Source of the DNA: Bacteroidaceae bacterium
GTDB lineage: Bacteria; Bacteroidota; Bacteroidia; Bacteroidales; Bacteroidaceae
DNA: 64,000 bases
NCBI GenBank assembly: GCA_017631315.1
Contig: JAGBTN010000016.1
Span: 1-64,000 of the forward strand
Reading direction: 5' to 3'
The notes below the pieces were generated by a model. It was not told the origin of the DNA. It saw only the letters and a list, made by a program, of their open reading frames with translations, and did not search any database. Positions 30,056 to 38,998 of this stretch are shown here, piece after piece. The position numbers and the translations under genes are program-made. How positions within the stretch are numbered: the first letter of the stretch is position 1; each line of letters begins with the position of its first letter.

Positions 30056-31705
30056 TTATTTACCTTGTTCCAAAGCAAGCGTCTTGGTGCACTGGTCGCA
30101 CACCTCGCTTGGGCCCCAGTACTGGATTGGGCCGGGATATACATAGCAAGTGTTCTTTGCCCACTCCTCGCGCTTGCTTGCGAAGAACTTGAAGGGAGCA
30201 CCATCGAGTTCAACGAGAGCCTTGCGAATTACGGGCTTCATAGCACCATTACGACGCTCCATGTTCATCATCATTGTGATGGGCACACCACCTGCAATCC
30301 ATTCAGAAGCGGGAGCTGTGGTATTCTTGATGACGCTCATGTAGCCTGTCTTACCATTTGCAATCAAACGGCTTGCATTGAAACCGAGGCTGTAGCAGTA
30401 GTCGGCATCGTAGTTGCTGGGGGCTGCGCAACGACCTTCGTAACCGAAGAAGTGGTGCTGAGCAGAGAACTTACCATTGTACTTACCTTCCTTCTTCCAT
30501 TCGTCGAGCTTAGTAGCAACCATTGCAGAAAGCAACTTTTCTGTCTCGATAAGGCTAACCTGTACATTGCCGTGGGGGTCACGGTCGAGGCAGAGCTGAC
30601 GCTCTACATCCTTTGGCAGGCTTTCGAGCACAGCAAGGTTCTCGGGAGCGATGTTGCTCTTTACGAAGGCCACCTGTGCGTCCTTGCTTTCGAACTCGCG
30701 GCTTTCGCCTGTTGCGGGGTCTGTGAGAACTTCGTTGAGCTCGGCAATAAGCTTCTTGATAGCAGGAATGAATTCAATCAATCCTTCAGGTACAAGGATT
30801 GTACCGAAGTTATTACCGTCTGCAGCACGGTCAGCAACAATCTTTGCAAGATAAGTTACAACATCGTCGAGACTCATAGCCTTCTGCTCTACTTCCTCGC
30901 TGACAAGACATGCATTGGGCTGTGTCTCGAGAGCGCACTCAAGAGCAATGTGGCTGGCGCTGCGACCCATAAGCTTAATGAAGTGCCAGTACTTGCGGGC
31001 ACTGTTGCAGTCACGCTGGATGTTACCGATGAGTTCGCTATATGTCTTACATGCTGTGTCGAAGCCGAAACTTGTTTCGATTTGTTCGTTCTTCAAGTCG
31101 CCATCGATAGTCTTGGGGCAACCAATCACTTGAACGCCATAGTTCTTTGCTGCATAGTATTCAGCCAGAACGCAAGCATTGGTGTTGCTATCGTCACCAC
31201 CGATGATAACAAGAGCCTTGATGCCAAGTTTACGGAGAATCTCGATGCCGCTCTCGAATTGAGCTTCCTTTTCGAGTTTTGTACGACCAGAACCGATAAT
31301 GTCGAAGCCACCAGTATTACGGTATTCGTCAATGATTGCATCTGTAAACTCAACATACTTATGGTCAACGAGACCGCCGGGGCCCATCAAGAAGCCATAG
31401 AGTTTGCTGTCCTTGTTGAGGGACTTAACACCATCATACAGACCACTGATAACATTATGACCACCAGGAGCCTGACCACCGCTGAGGATGATGCCTACAT
31501 TGATTGGTTCGAGGGCCGTCTGTTCGCCAGCCTCGAAAGTAATAACAGGCATGCCATAAGTATTGGGGAACATAGCCTTGATTTCGTCCTGATTACCTAC
31601 GCTTTGAGTTGCAGCGCCTTCCACTGCTACAACAGAACCTTGCAAGGCCTTGGGGAGCTTAGGCTGGTAGGCAGCACGAGCCTCCTGAAGTGCACTTTTC
31701 TTCAT
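30056..31705 (-). CDS. pfp: Pyrophosphate-dependent 6-phosphofructokinase
   Basis: This 549-residue long-type PFK interconverts fructose-6-phosphate and fructose-1,6-bisphosphate using PPi. The phosphate-donor loop reads GGDDS; the second Asp is the marker of PPi rather than ATP use. Other motifs are LSGGQAPGGHN near the N-terminus, PKTIDGDLKN (catalytic Asp) and LMGRSASHIALECAL. Length is typical of the plant-like/Bacteroidetes PFP. The -7 box TATCTTTG lies 49 nt upstream. The long plus-strand ORF across it is an antisense shadow. Confidence 0.95.
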   Translation of the reverse strand: MKKSALQEARAAYQPKLPKALQGSVVAVEGAATQSVGNQDEIKAMFPNTYGMPVITFEAGEQTALEPINVGIILSGGQAPGGHNVISGLYDGVKSLNKDSKLYGFLMGPGGLVDHKYVEFTDAIIDEYRNTGGFDIIGSGRTKLEKEAQFESGIEILRKLGIKALVIIGGDDSNTNACVLAEYYAAKNYGVQVIGCPKTIDGDLKNEQIETSFGFDTACKTYSELIGNIQRDCNSARKYWHFIKLMGRSASHIALECALETQPNACLVSEEVEQKAMSLDDVVTYLAKIVADRAADGNNFGTILVPEGLIEFIPAIKKLIAELNEVLTDPATGESREFESKDAQVAFVKSNIAPENLAVLESLPKDVERQLCLDRDPHGNVQVSLIETEKLLSAMVATKLDEWKKEGKYNGKFSAQHHFFGYEGRCAAPSNYDADYCYSLGFNASRLIANGKTGYMSVIKNTTAPASEWIAGGVPITMMMNMERRNGAMKPVIRKALVELDGAPFKFFASKREEWAKNTCYVYPGPIQYWGPSEVCDQCTKTLALEQGK

Positions 31706-31753
31706 ATTTTCTTGGTTTATAAGTTATTTATAAGATTATTTACTTTTCGGATG

Positions 31754-31784
31754 CAAAGATATAAATAATGAAGCAAAAAGACAA
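31754..31784 (-). promoter_or_regulatory. Promoter of pfp-GH25
   Basis: Minus-strand TATCTTTG (31754-31761) with TTG (31782-31784) 20 bp upstream. Confidence 0.7.
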
Positions 31785-31818
31785 ATTATTTGAACTATTT
31801 CAAAAATGCTTTGGCATT

Positions 31819-33759
31819 TTACCCCAGTTCATCGCACTCTTTGAGCCAAGAGGCAGAACTTGCATCGGAAGGCATTCGCCAATCGCCACGTGGGCTAAGA
31901 CTGCATCTGCCTACCTTCGGTCCGTCTGGCATACAACTGCGTTTGAACTGTTGCGAGAAGAAACGGCGGAAAAAGATACGCAACCACTTCCGAATTGTAG
32001 CATCGTCGTACGTCTGATTAAATGCCTGACGAGCAAGGAGATATATTTTGGCAGGACGGAAGCCCCATCGCAGAAGATAATAGAGGAAGAAGTCGTGCAG
32101 TTCGTAGGGACCTACAAGATCTTCTGTCTTCTGAACAAAATTACCCTGTTCGTCGGCTGGTATCAGTTCGGGGCTGATGGGCGTATCAACGATGTCAAGC
32201 AAAACCTGCCGTGTACTGTCATCATCAAAGGACTGGGCAGCCCAGCGTACTATATGCTGAACGAGAGTTTTGGGTACGGAGGCATTCACCGCATACATGC
32301 TCATATGGTCGCCATTATAGGTTGCCCATCCAAGAGCCAATTCGCTGAGGTCGCCAGTGCCAACAACAAAACCGTTCATTTGGTTGGCGGCATCCATGAG
32401 GATTTGGGTACGCTCTCTGGCTTGAGCATTCTCATAGGTCACATCGTGTTTCTCCATGTCGTGACCGAGGTCAGCAAAATGTTGTAAACAAGCTTCCTTG
32501 ATGCCGATTTCGCGAATGGTGATGCCAAGCAATTTCATGAGGTTGACAGCATTGGTGTAGGTTCGTCCGGACGTACCAAATCCGGGCATTGTAATACCAA
32601 CAACACCTCTGCGACTCAAACCTAACTTGTCGAATGCTGCCACACAAACGAGCAAGGCGAGTGTGCTGTCAAGGCCACCGCTGATGCCTACAACGACTGT
32701 TTCTGCTCCTGTATGTTTGATGCGACTCGCGAGTCCTTGCTTCTGTATCTCGAAAATTTCTTGACAACGCTCGTCAAGGCGAATGGTAGACGGCGAGAAG
32801 GGATGGGGATCTACGTTGCGTGTCAGCGAGAATGGACGGGCTTGAATTCGCTCCGTTTCAATGATATGGAAAGCCTGTCCCCCCATTCTTTTTTGAATTT
32901 GTGTGGCACAATCGGCAAAAGTGGTATTCTGACGACGTTCGCAACGAATGCGTTCCACGTCCAATTCCGCTTCAAGAATTTGCGACACGAGTTGGTGGCG
33001 TTTTGCCTCTGCAAGCAGTGTGCCACATTCGCAGATAATACCTTTCCCGTCGAAGACCAGGTCTTGCGTACTTTCGCCAAAACCACAACCGGTATAGACA
33101 TAACCACAAAGGGCTCTTGAACTTTGCAATGCAACGGAGTTCTGCAAATAGCCATACTTGCCCGCCGCGTCGCTGTCGGCACTGAGATTGAAGATAATGT
33201 CGGCACCCTGCAAAGCAAGTAATGAACTTGGCGGAATGGGAGCATTGGCTTCTCCACCAAATTCCACACCAAACAGGCAAGAAGGAGTACGGAAAAGCAT
33301 ATTCGGGCATACCGCAACCTGCTGTCCACAAATGAGCACAGTTCCCTCCGAAACGTCTGTACCGCTCAGAAACCAGCGCTTCTCGTAAAATTCCTTGTGA
33401 TTAGGCAGATATGTCTTCGGCACAAGAGCATGTATCCTTCCTCTCTGAACGATGGCTGCACAGTTGAGCAAAGAACCACAATAAGGCACAGGCAAGCCAA
33501 CGATACTGATGATGTTGAGGCTTCTGGTTGTATTCATCAGGTGGATGAGAGCCATCTCCGCCTCGTCGAGCAAAAGTTGTTGGTCAAAGAGGTCGCCACA
33601 AGAATAAGCCGTAAGCGAGAGTTCCGGGAAACAAATAATCTCCACGCCTTTTCCTTCAGCTTGAATAACGAGAGATTCTATCTGTTGGACATTATATTGG
33701 CAGTCGGCAACCTTCACCGAAGGGATGGCCGATGCTACTTTTACAAACCCATGATTCAT
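31819..33759 (-). CDS. nadE: NAD synthase with N-terminal nitrilase-type glutaminase domain lacking its catalytic Cys
   Basis: This 646-residue protein has an N-terminal nitrilase-fold glutaminase domain (about 1-290) and a C-terminal NAD synthase domain (about 320-600; ATP-binding GISGGLDSTLAL, GTGDLSELALGW). It amidates nicotinic acid adenine dinucleotide to NAD. In the glutaminase domain Glu46 (FPELSLTAYSCGD) and Lys115 (VPKTYLPNHKEFYE) are in place. The nucleophile segment, usually VE(I/L)CEDLW, reads VEFGGEANAP, so position 168 is Gly (codon 33256-33258). Glutamine hydrolysis is therefore probably lost and ammonia would be the nitrogen donor. The frame is otherwise intact and full length. 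Confidence 0.93.
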   Translation of the reverse strand: MNHGFVKVASAIPSVKVADCQYNVQQIESLVIQAEGKGVEIICFPELSLTAYSCGDLFDQQLLLDEAEMALIHLMNTTRSLNIISIVGLPVPYCGSLLNCAAIVQRGRIHALVPKTYLPNHKEFYEKRWFLSGTDVSEGTVLICGQQVAVCPNMLFRTPSCLFGVEFGGEANAPIPPSSLLALQGADIIFNLSADSDAAGKYGYLQNSVALQSSRALCGYVYTGCGFGESTQDLVFDGKGIICECGTLLAEAKRHQLVSQILEAELDVERIRCERRQNTTFADCATQIQKRMGGQAFHIIETERIQARPFSLTRNVDPHPFSPSTIRLDERCQEIFEIQKQGLASRIKHTGAETVVVGISGGLDSTLALLVCVAAFDKLGLSRRGVVGITMPGFGTSGRTYTNAVNLMKLLGITIREIGIKEACLQHFADLGHDMEKHDVTYENAQARERTQILMDAANQMNGFVVGTGDLSELALGWATYNGDHMSMYAVNASVPKTLVQHIVRWAAQSFDDDSTRQVLLDIVDTPISPELIPADEQGNFVQKTEDLVGPYELHDFFLYYLLRWGFRPAKIYLLARQAFNQTYDDATIRKWLRIFFRRFFSQQFKRSCMPDGPKVGRCSLSPRGDWRMPSDASSASWLKECDELG

Positions 33760-33797
33760 TTTTGTTCTCTATATGAATTGCATTCTAAACTATGATG

Positions 33798-33805
33798 CAA
33801 AGATA
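33798..33805 (-). promoter_or_regulatory. -7 box of nadE
   Basis: TATCTTTG on the minus strand, 39 nt upstream of the nadE ATG. Confidence 0.6.
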
Positions 33806-33971
33806 CGAAAATCTTTCAAAAGAACGCCAAAAGGGACAAATATTTTTATGGGACTGACAATTATAAAGCATTGGAATATGATGACAAAAAACCATGTAGC
33901 AAAGAAAAAGAGATTCTCAGCGAAACACTGCCAAGAATCTCTCTCCTTAGAATCCTACAAAAAGGAATGTC

Positions 33972-36023
33972 TTATTTAATCATCCCAACACTGCGCTTCA
34001 CGAAACGAGTGAGGGCTTCGCCTTTGAGAAGGCCGTTTTGCAAAAGAGCCAGGTCGATGAGTTGGTGAATGCGGTCGTTACCCTCTGCATATTTCTTCAG
34101 CACATCGTCGCGTTTCTGCTGCTCGGTTCGGATATCTTCGCCACACTTCTTCAAGTCTTCCTTCTCGCTATCGGTTATCTCTTCAGGCTTCTTCTTGTCC
34201 TGTTCTTGGCGAAGAACAGCCTGACGTGCATTCAACCCTCTCAACTCGGCCTCTATGGGCTTCAAGGCTTCTGCGGTGTTCTGTTCGCAATCCTCAAGAA
34301 CCTCACGAATGAGCGGTGAGTCGGTATTGAGCACAATGTTATACATGTCGGGCATCTCGCCATAGAATGCCATGCCGGGTTGCAGACGAGCCATCTCCTT
34401 CATGCGACGCATATACTCGCTTTGGGTCATCATAACCGGCAACTGGTCTTCGCCTAATGCCTGAGCCTCAACATTGAAGTCAACCTTCTCTGTCTTAGGA
34501 GCCTGCGAACGGAAAACAATAGAGAGTTTATCGCTGCGCTCTGCCTCAAGTTTCTCGCGTTTCGTTTCTTCCTTTTGGATAAGGCGGTCGATGATATCTG
34601 CATCGACACGGGTAAATGAACTCTTCTCCAACTTGCGCTCGAGCAAGCCAACAAGCGGAGCATCGAGCTGACCGTCCATGAGCAAAACCTTATAGCCCTT
34701 TTGCTTGGCAGCATCAATATAGGTGTACTGTGCATCGGGATCGTTGGCATACAGGTACACGAGTTGCTCATCCTTGTTCGTCTGGTTATCCTTTATGAGT
34801 GCCTGGAACTCGTCGAGTGTATAGTATTTTCCCTCTGTGTCCTTCAAAAGGAAGTAAGCCTTTGCCTTGTCGAAGTAATCCTCCTCCGTGAGCAAGCCGT
34901 AGTGGATGAACACCTTAATGTCGTCCCACTTTTTCTCAAAGTCCTCACGCTCGTTCTTAAAGATGGAAGCCAAGCGGTCGTTGACCTTCTTCATAATGTA
35001 AGAACTTATCTTCTTAACGTTTGCATCGCTCTGCAAGTAGCTGCGGCTTACGTTCAGAGGGATATCGGGAGAATCGATAACGCCATGCAACAGGGTCAGG
35101 AATTCAGGAACGATACCTTCCACCGCATCGGTCACAAACACCTGATTGCAGTAGAGTTGTATCTTGTTGCGCTGAACCTCGAGATTGTTCTTAATCTTCG
35201 GGAAGTAAAGGATGCCGGTAAGATTGAAGGGATAATCCACATTGAGATGAATCCAGAAGAGCGGCTCGTCGGCCATAGGAAAGAGATGGCGATAAAACTC
35301 CTTATAGTCTTCGTCCTTCAAGTCGGCAGGCTTCTTCGTCCAAAGAGGTTCAACATTGTTTATTACGTTGCCTTCTTCGGTCTCCTGCTGCTTGCCGTCC
35401 TTCCACTCTGTCTTCTTGCCGAAAGCAACCGGCACAGGCAAGAAATGGCAATACTTGCGGAGCAAACCTTCTATCTTATCCTTTTCGAGGAATTCCTGAC
35501 AATCGTCGTCGATGTGCATCACGATGTCTGTGCCACGCTCTGCCTTTTCTGTTTCTTCGAGTGTATAACTGGGACTTCCGTCACAACTCCACTTCATGGC
35601 AGGGGCATCCTGATAACTCTTTGTAATAATGTCAACCTGCTTGCTTACCATGAAAGAAGAATAGAAACCAAGGCCAAAATGACCGATAATGGCATTGGCA
35701 TCGTCCTTGTATTTGTCGAGGAAGTCGTTGGCACCCGAGAAGGCAATCTGATTGATGTACTTCTCTATCTCATCGGCTGTCATGCCGATACCATTGTCGC
35801 TTACGGTAATTGTCTTTGCGTCCTTATCCACACTGACACGAACCTTCAGTTCGCCCATCTCGCCTTTGAAGTCGCCTTTGCCTGCAAGTGTCTTCAATTT
35901 TTGTGTAGCGTCAACTGCATTACTTACAATTTCGCGAATGAAAATTTCGTGATCGCTATAAAGAAACTTTTTAATGACGGGGAAGATATTCTCTGTCGTT
36001 ACCCCAATGTTACCTTGTTTCAT
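33972..36023 (-). CDS. htpG: Molecular chaperone HtpG (Hsp90)
   Basis: This 683-residue Hsp90 has the GHKL ATPase domain (about 1-230: REIVSNAVDATQKL, VSDNGIGMT, GHFGLGFYSSFMV), a middle domain with the catalytic-loop Arg in NVSRSYLQSD, and a C-terminal dimerisation domain. It remodels client proteins in the cytoplasm. It is placed 3 bp after clpC, so the two stress chaperones form one operon. Length is slightly longer than in E. coli, as in other Bacteroidetes. Confidence 0.97.
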   Translation of the reverse strand: MKQGNIGVTTENIFPVIKKFLYSDHEIFIREIVSNAVDATQKLKTLAGKGDFKGEMGELKVRVSVDKDAKTITVSDNGIGMTADEIEKYINQIAFSGANDFLDKYKDDANAIIGHFGLGFYSSFMVSKQVDIITKSYQDAPAMKWSCDGSPSYTLEETEKAERGTDIVMHIDDDCQEFLEKDKIEGLLRKYCHFLPVPVAFGKKTEWKDGKQQETEEGNVINNVEPLWTKKPADLKDEDYKEFYRHLFPMADEPLFWIHLNVDYPFNLTGILYFPKIKNNLEVQRNKIQLYCNQVFVTDAVEGIVPEFLTLLHGVIDSPDIPLNVSRSYLQSDANVKKISSYIMKKVNDRLASIFKNEREDFEKKWDDIKVFIHYGLLTEEDYFDKAKAYFLLKDTEGKYYTLDEFQALIKDNQTNKDEQLVYLYANDPDAQYTYIDAAKQKGYKVLLMDGQLDAPLVGLLERKLEKSSFTRVDADIIDRLIQKEETKREKLEAERSDKLSIVFRSQAPKTEKVDFNVEAQALGEDQLPVMMTQSEYMRRMKEMARLQPGMAFYGEMPDMYNIVLNTDSPLIREVLEDCEQNTAEALKPIEAELRGLNARQAVLRQEQDKKKPEEITDSEKEDLKKCGEDIRTEQQKRDDVLKKYAEGNDRIHQLIDLALLQNGLLKGEALTRFVKRSVGMIK

Positions 36024-36026
36024 ATA

Positions 36027-38558
36027 CTATTCTGTTATTATGATTTTATCTTTATTCTCCTCATCTATTTCTGCTTTCAAATGCATTGCACCACTTGTTT
36101 CCCTACTCATCAGCACCTCGCAAAGCGGATCTTCTATAAAATCCTGAATGGCACGCTTCAAGGGACGGGCACCAAACTGCATGTCGTAACCCTTTTTGCC
36201 AAGCAACTGACGGGCCTCTGCACTGACCTCGAGAGTATGACCCATCTCGTTGATGCGTTCAAGTAAAGGTTGCAATTCTATATTCACAATACTCTGAATA
36301 TCATCGGGTATAAGATGGTCAAAGTAAACAATGTTGTCCAGGCGGTTGATGAACTCTGGAGCAAACTGCTTCTCTATCGCCTTACGGACAATACCGCGGT
36401 TTTGCTTCTTGCCCGACGTCAGATCTGTAGGACTTTGGAAGCCTATGCCGTTTCCAAAGTCGCGAATCTGTTTTGTGCCGCAGTTACTGGTCATTATGAT
36501 GACTGTGTTGCGGAAATCGATGGTATTACCGTTTCCATCTGTCAGTCGGCCTTCATCCATCACCTGCAACAGAAGATTGAAAACGTCTGTATGCGCCTTC
36601 TCTATCTCGTCGAGCAAGACTATCGAATAAGGTTTACGGCGGACACGTTCGGTAAGTTGACCGCCTTCGTCGTAACCCACATATCCCGGAGGTGCGCCCA
36701 CCATTCGGCTGACCGTGTGCTTCTCCATGTATTCGCTCATATCGACACGAATAATGGCATCGGCCTTTCCGAACAGTTCTTCGGCAAGGCACTTGGCCAG
36801 ATAGGTTTTGCCAACGCCCGTCGGGCCGACAAAAAGGAAAGTACCTATAGGCTTCTGGGGGTCCTTCAAACCCACACGGCTGCGCTGTATGGCTCTCGCC
36901 ACAGTGGCAACAGCCTCGTCTTGGCCAACAACTTTCTGCTGCAAGGTTTCCTTTAGGGTACGAAGTTTTTCGTTTTCCTCCTGACCGATGCGCTTAACGG
37001 GAATTCCGGTCATATTGCTTATCACGTCAGCCACAATCTGTTCGTCAACAAGAGACTTCTCTGTTTCAACCAGCGACTGTTCCCATGCTTGTTTGGCCTG
37101 TTCCAGTTCTTGTGCTACGGTAGAGCATCTGTCGCGAAGCACAGCGGCCTTCTCGAAGTCTTGGCGTGCGGCTGCCTCGTCTCTCTTTTGGTTGAGTTCG
37201 GAAACGAGTTTTTCCAGATTGGTAATTTCCTCCGGCACCGGCACATCTTGAATACGCATACGACTTCCAGCCTCATCGAGAATGTCGATAGCCTTATCGG
37301 GGAAACTGCGGTCGGTTATGTAGCGGCCGGTCAGCTTGACACAAGCCTCGAGGGCTTGGTCTGTATAGCGAACATGATGATGTTGTTCGTAGCGTTCGCG
37401 CAGGTTGACGAGAATTTGCAAAGTCTCTTCTGCCGAAGGTGGTGCCACTTGTACCTTTTGGAAACGGCGTTCCAGTGCGCCGTCTTTTTCTATTGTCTTG
37501 CGAAACTCATCGAGTGTTGTTGCACCAATGCATTGGAATTCTCCTCGGCTCAAGGCTGGCTTAAGCATATTTGCAGCGTCCATAGAACCTGCTGCATTGC
37601 CGGCACCAACGAGAGTATGTATTTCGTCGATGAAGACTATTACATCAGGATTCTGTTGCAACTCCTTGATAATGCAACGCAGACGCTCCTCGAACTGACC
37701 ACGATACTTTGTGCCGGCAACCACACTTGCCAAGTCGAGCACTACGATTCGCTTGTTCCAAAGTGTACGACTCACCCTATGGGTAACAATGCGTTGTGCC
37801 AACCCTTCTACGATGGCGTTCTTTCCGACACCTGGTTCGCCAATGAGTATGGGATTGTTTTTCTTGCGTCGGTTCAGAATCTGAGCCACACGTTCTATCT
37901 CTTTCTCTCTGCCAACAACAGGGTCGAGCAGGTCGTTCGCGGCCATGAGAGTCAGGTCGGTGCCAAAATTATCGAGAGCCGGCGTCTTGCTGTCCTGTTT
38001 TTTCTGTTGACGTTGTGGAATGATATTTGCTTCTATGCCTGCAGATACGGGCTCCATATCGTCCTCGTCGTCATTTCCGTCCCAGTTTCCTGTTGGGGAG
38101 ACATCTGTTTTGCTTTCTTCTTGGGGAAGTCGAAGCGGAGCCGCTGCGGTCTCGTATGTGATGTTGAGTTTGCTCAAGATGTCGCTGGCCTCATTGTCGT
38201 TTGCCTTTAGAATTGCGAGCAAAACATGGATAGGTTCAATGCTCTCCGACTTCATAAGGCTTGCTTCGAGTTTACAAAGGCGCATGATGCGATTGGCCTG
38301 CGTGTCGAAGTTCATATCGGCAGGTGTTGGCGAGATGAGTACCTGATGCTGACGGGCTGTCATTTCGAGTTGACTTTTTAGTGCAGAAACACCGCCTGGC
38401 AGGTAATATGCCAAAAACTGACTGGCTTTGTTGTCAGTATGCCGGATGATGCCCAGCAGCAGATGAAGCGGCGAAACACTGCCACAATGCAGTCTGCTTG
38501 CTTCCTCCTTGCTGAAGTTCAAGATGTTGAACGTATCTGGTGAAAAGTTTGTTGTCAT
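36027..38558 (-). CDS. clpC: ClpC-type AAA+ unfoldase with unusual Walker A in D1
   Basis: This 843-residue protein has an N-terminal Clp repeat domain (1-145), AAA+ D1 (about 200-420), a coiled-coil middle domain with a UVR-like segment (LNQKRDEAAARQDFEKAA) and AAA+ D2 (about 520-830). It unfolds substrates for ClpP. D1 Walker B (FIDEIHTLVGAG) and D2 Walker A (GPTGVGKTYLAK) and B (LLDEIEKAH) are canonical. D1 Walker A reads GEPGVGKNAIVEGL: Asn247 (codon 37818-37820) replaces the Ser/Thr that coordinates Mg. No clear promoter is seen upstream. It is followed by htpG after 3 bp. Confidence 0.95.
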   Translation of the reverse strand: MTTNFSPDTFNILNFSKEEASRLHCGSVSPLHLLLGIIRHTDNKASQFLAYYLPGGVSALKSQLEMTARQHQVLISPTPADMNFDTQANRIMRLCKLEASLMKSESIEPIHVLLAILKANDNEASDILSKLNITYETAAAPLRLPQEESKTDVSPTGNWDGNDDEDDMEPVSAGIEANIIPQRQQKKQDSKTPALDNFGTDLTLMAANDLLDPVVGREKEIERVAQILNRRKKNNPILIGEPGVGKNAIVEGLAQRIVTHRVSRTLWNKRIVVLDLASVVAGTKYRGQFEERLRCIIKELQQNPDVIVFIDEIHTLVGAGNAAGSMDAANMLKPALSRGEFQCIGATTLDEFRKTIEKDGALERRFQKVQVAPPSAEETLQILVNLRERYEQHHHVRYTDQALEACVKLTGRYITDRSFPDKAIDILDEAGSRMRIQDVPVPEEITNLEKLVSELNQKRDEAAARQDFEKAAVLRDRCSTVAQELEQAKQAWEQSLVETEKSLVDEQIVADVISNMTGIPVKRIGQEENEKLRTLKETLQQKVVGQDEAVATVARAIQRSRVGLKDPQKPIGTFLFVGPTGVGKTYLAKCLAEELFGKADAIIRVDMSEYMEKHTVSRMVGAPPGYVGYDEGGQLTERVRRKPYSIVLLDEIEKAHTDVFNLLLQVMDEGRLTDGNGNTIDFRNTVIIMTSNCGTKQIRDFGNGIGFQSPTDLTSGKKQNRGIVRKAIEKQFAPEFINRLDNIVYFDHLIPDDIQSIVNIELQPLLERINEMGHTLEVSAEARQLLGKKGYDMQFGARPLKRAIQDFIEDPLCEVLMSRETSGAMHLKAEIDEENKDKIIITE

Positions 38559-38692
38559 ATCTTATAGGGTTGTCTGCTTGTATTCTACAAATGTCATGCC
38601 AAACACAAAAGAACATAAAGTCATGACGCCATAAACATCCGAATGCAGAAGATATTAGCAGACATCCTGCCCTCCGAAATATGATGGCTCAA

Positions 38693-38770
38693 AAGTTCAC
38701 GTGTAAAGTCGACAAACTACACACGTGAAGATTGCCATTTACACACGTGAAGTTGGGCGACTTGACAGGC
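38693..38770. repeat. 22-bp modular repeat array, locus 5 (CACGTG subtype)
   Basis: Units begin near 38694, 38716 and 38738, with inserts TCACGTGTAA (inverted), ACACACGTGA and ACACACGTGA, and end in a degenerate unit near 38760. It is upstream of clpC and about 240 bp upstream of the BspA-like gene. Beyond it and the hairpin at 38772-38837, the gap 38559-38939 is AT-rich with no supported gene. Confidence 0.75.
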
Positions 38771-38771
38771 A

Positions 38772-38837
38772 AGAGCCCCTCCCAACCTTAACCCTAACGC
38801 TTAACTCCTCCCCCTAGGGGGAGGTCGGGAGGGGGCT
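38772..38837. repeat. Large G/C-tract inverted repeat with 18-bp perfect palindrome
   Basis: CCTCCCCCTAGGGGGAGG (38807-38824) is a perfect palindrome, and AGCCCCTCCC (38774-38783) can pair with GGGAGGGGGCT (38827-38837) around it. It is extremely GC-rich in an AT-rich gap. It could be a strong terminator-like hairpin or a small dispersed palindromic element. Confidence 0.7.
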
Positions 38838-38939
38838 GTCAATGATATTTATATATTATTTACCCATTTATATAAATAAGTAAATTATAATATAATATAT
38901 AGCGTTGCCATACCTCTAAAATAAAACACTGTTGACGTG

Positions 38940-38970
38940 TTGCAAGTGTTGAGATTTTTTCGTATCTTTG
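38940..38970 (+). promoter_or_regulatory. Promoter of the first BspA-like gene
   Basis: TTG (38940-38942), 20-bp spacer and TATCTTTG (38963-38970), 28 nt before the ATG. Confidence 0.7.
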
Positions 38971-38998
38971 CAGAAGAAAAAGATAACCTCATAGTCTT

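Noticed and set aside
30065-31768. 567-codon plus-strand ORF opposite pfp
   Set aside because: It is an antisense shadow of a clear pfp gene; the translation has no family features and is rich in Cys and Leu typical of reverse-frame reading.
34701-36266. 521-codon plus-strand ORF opposite htpG
   Set aside because: Antisense shadow of htpG with no recognisable domain and no promoter.
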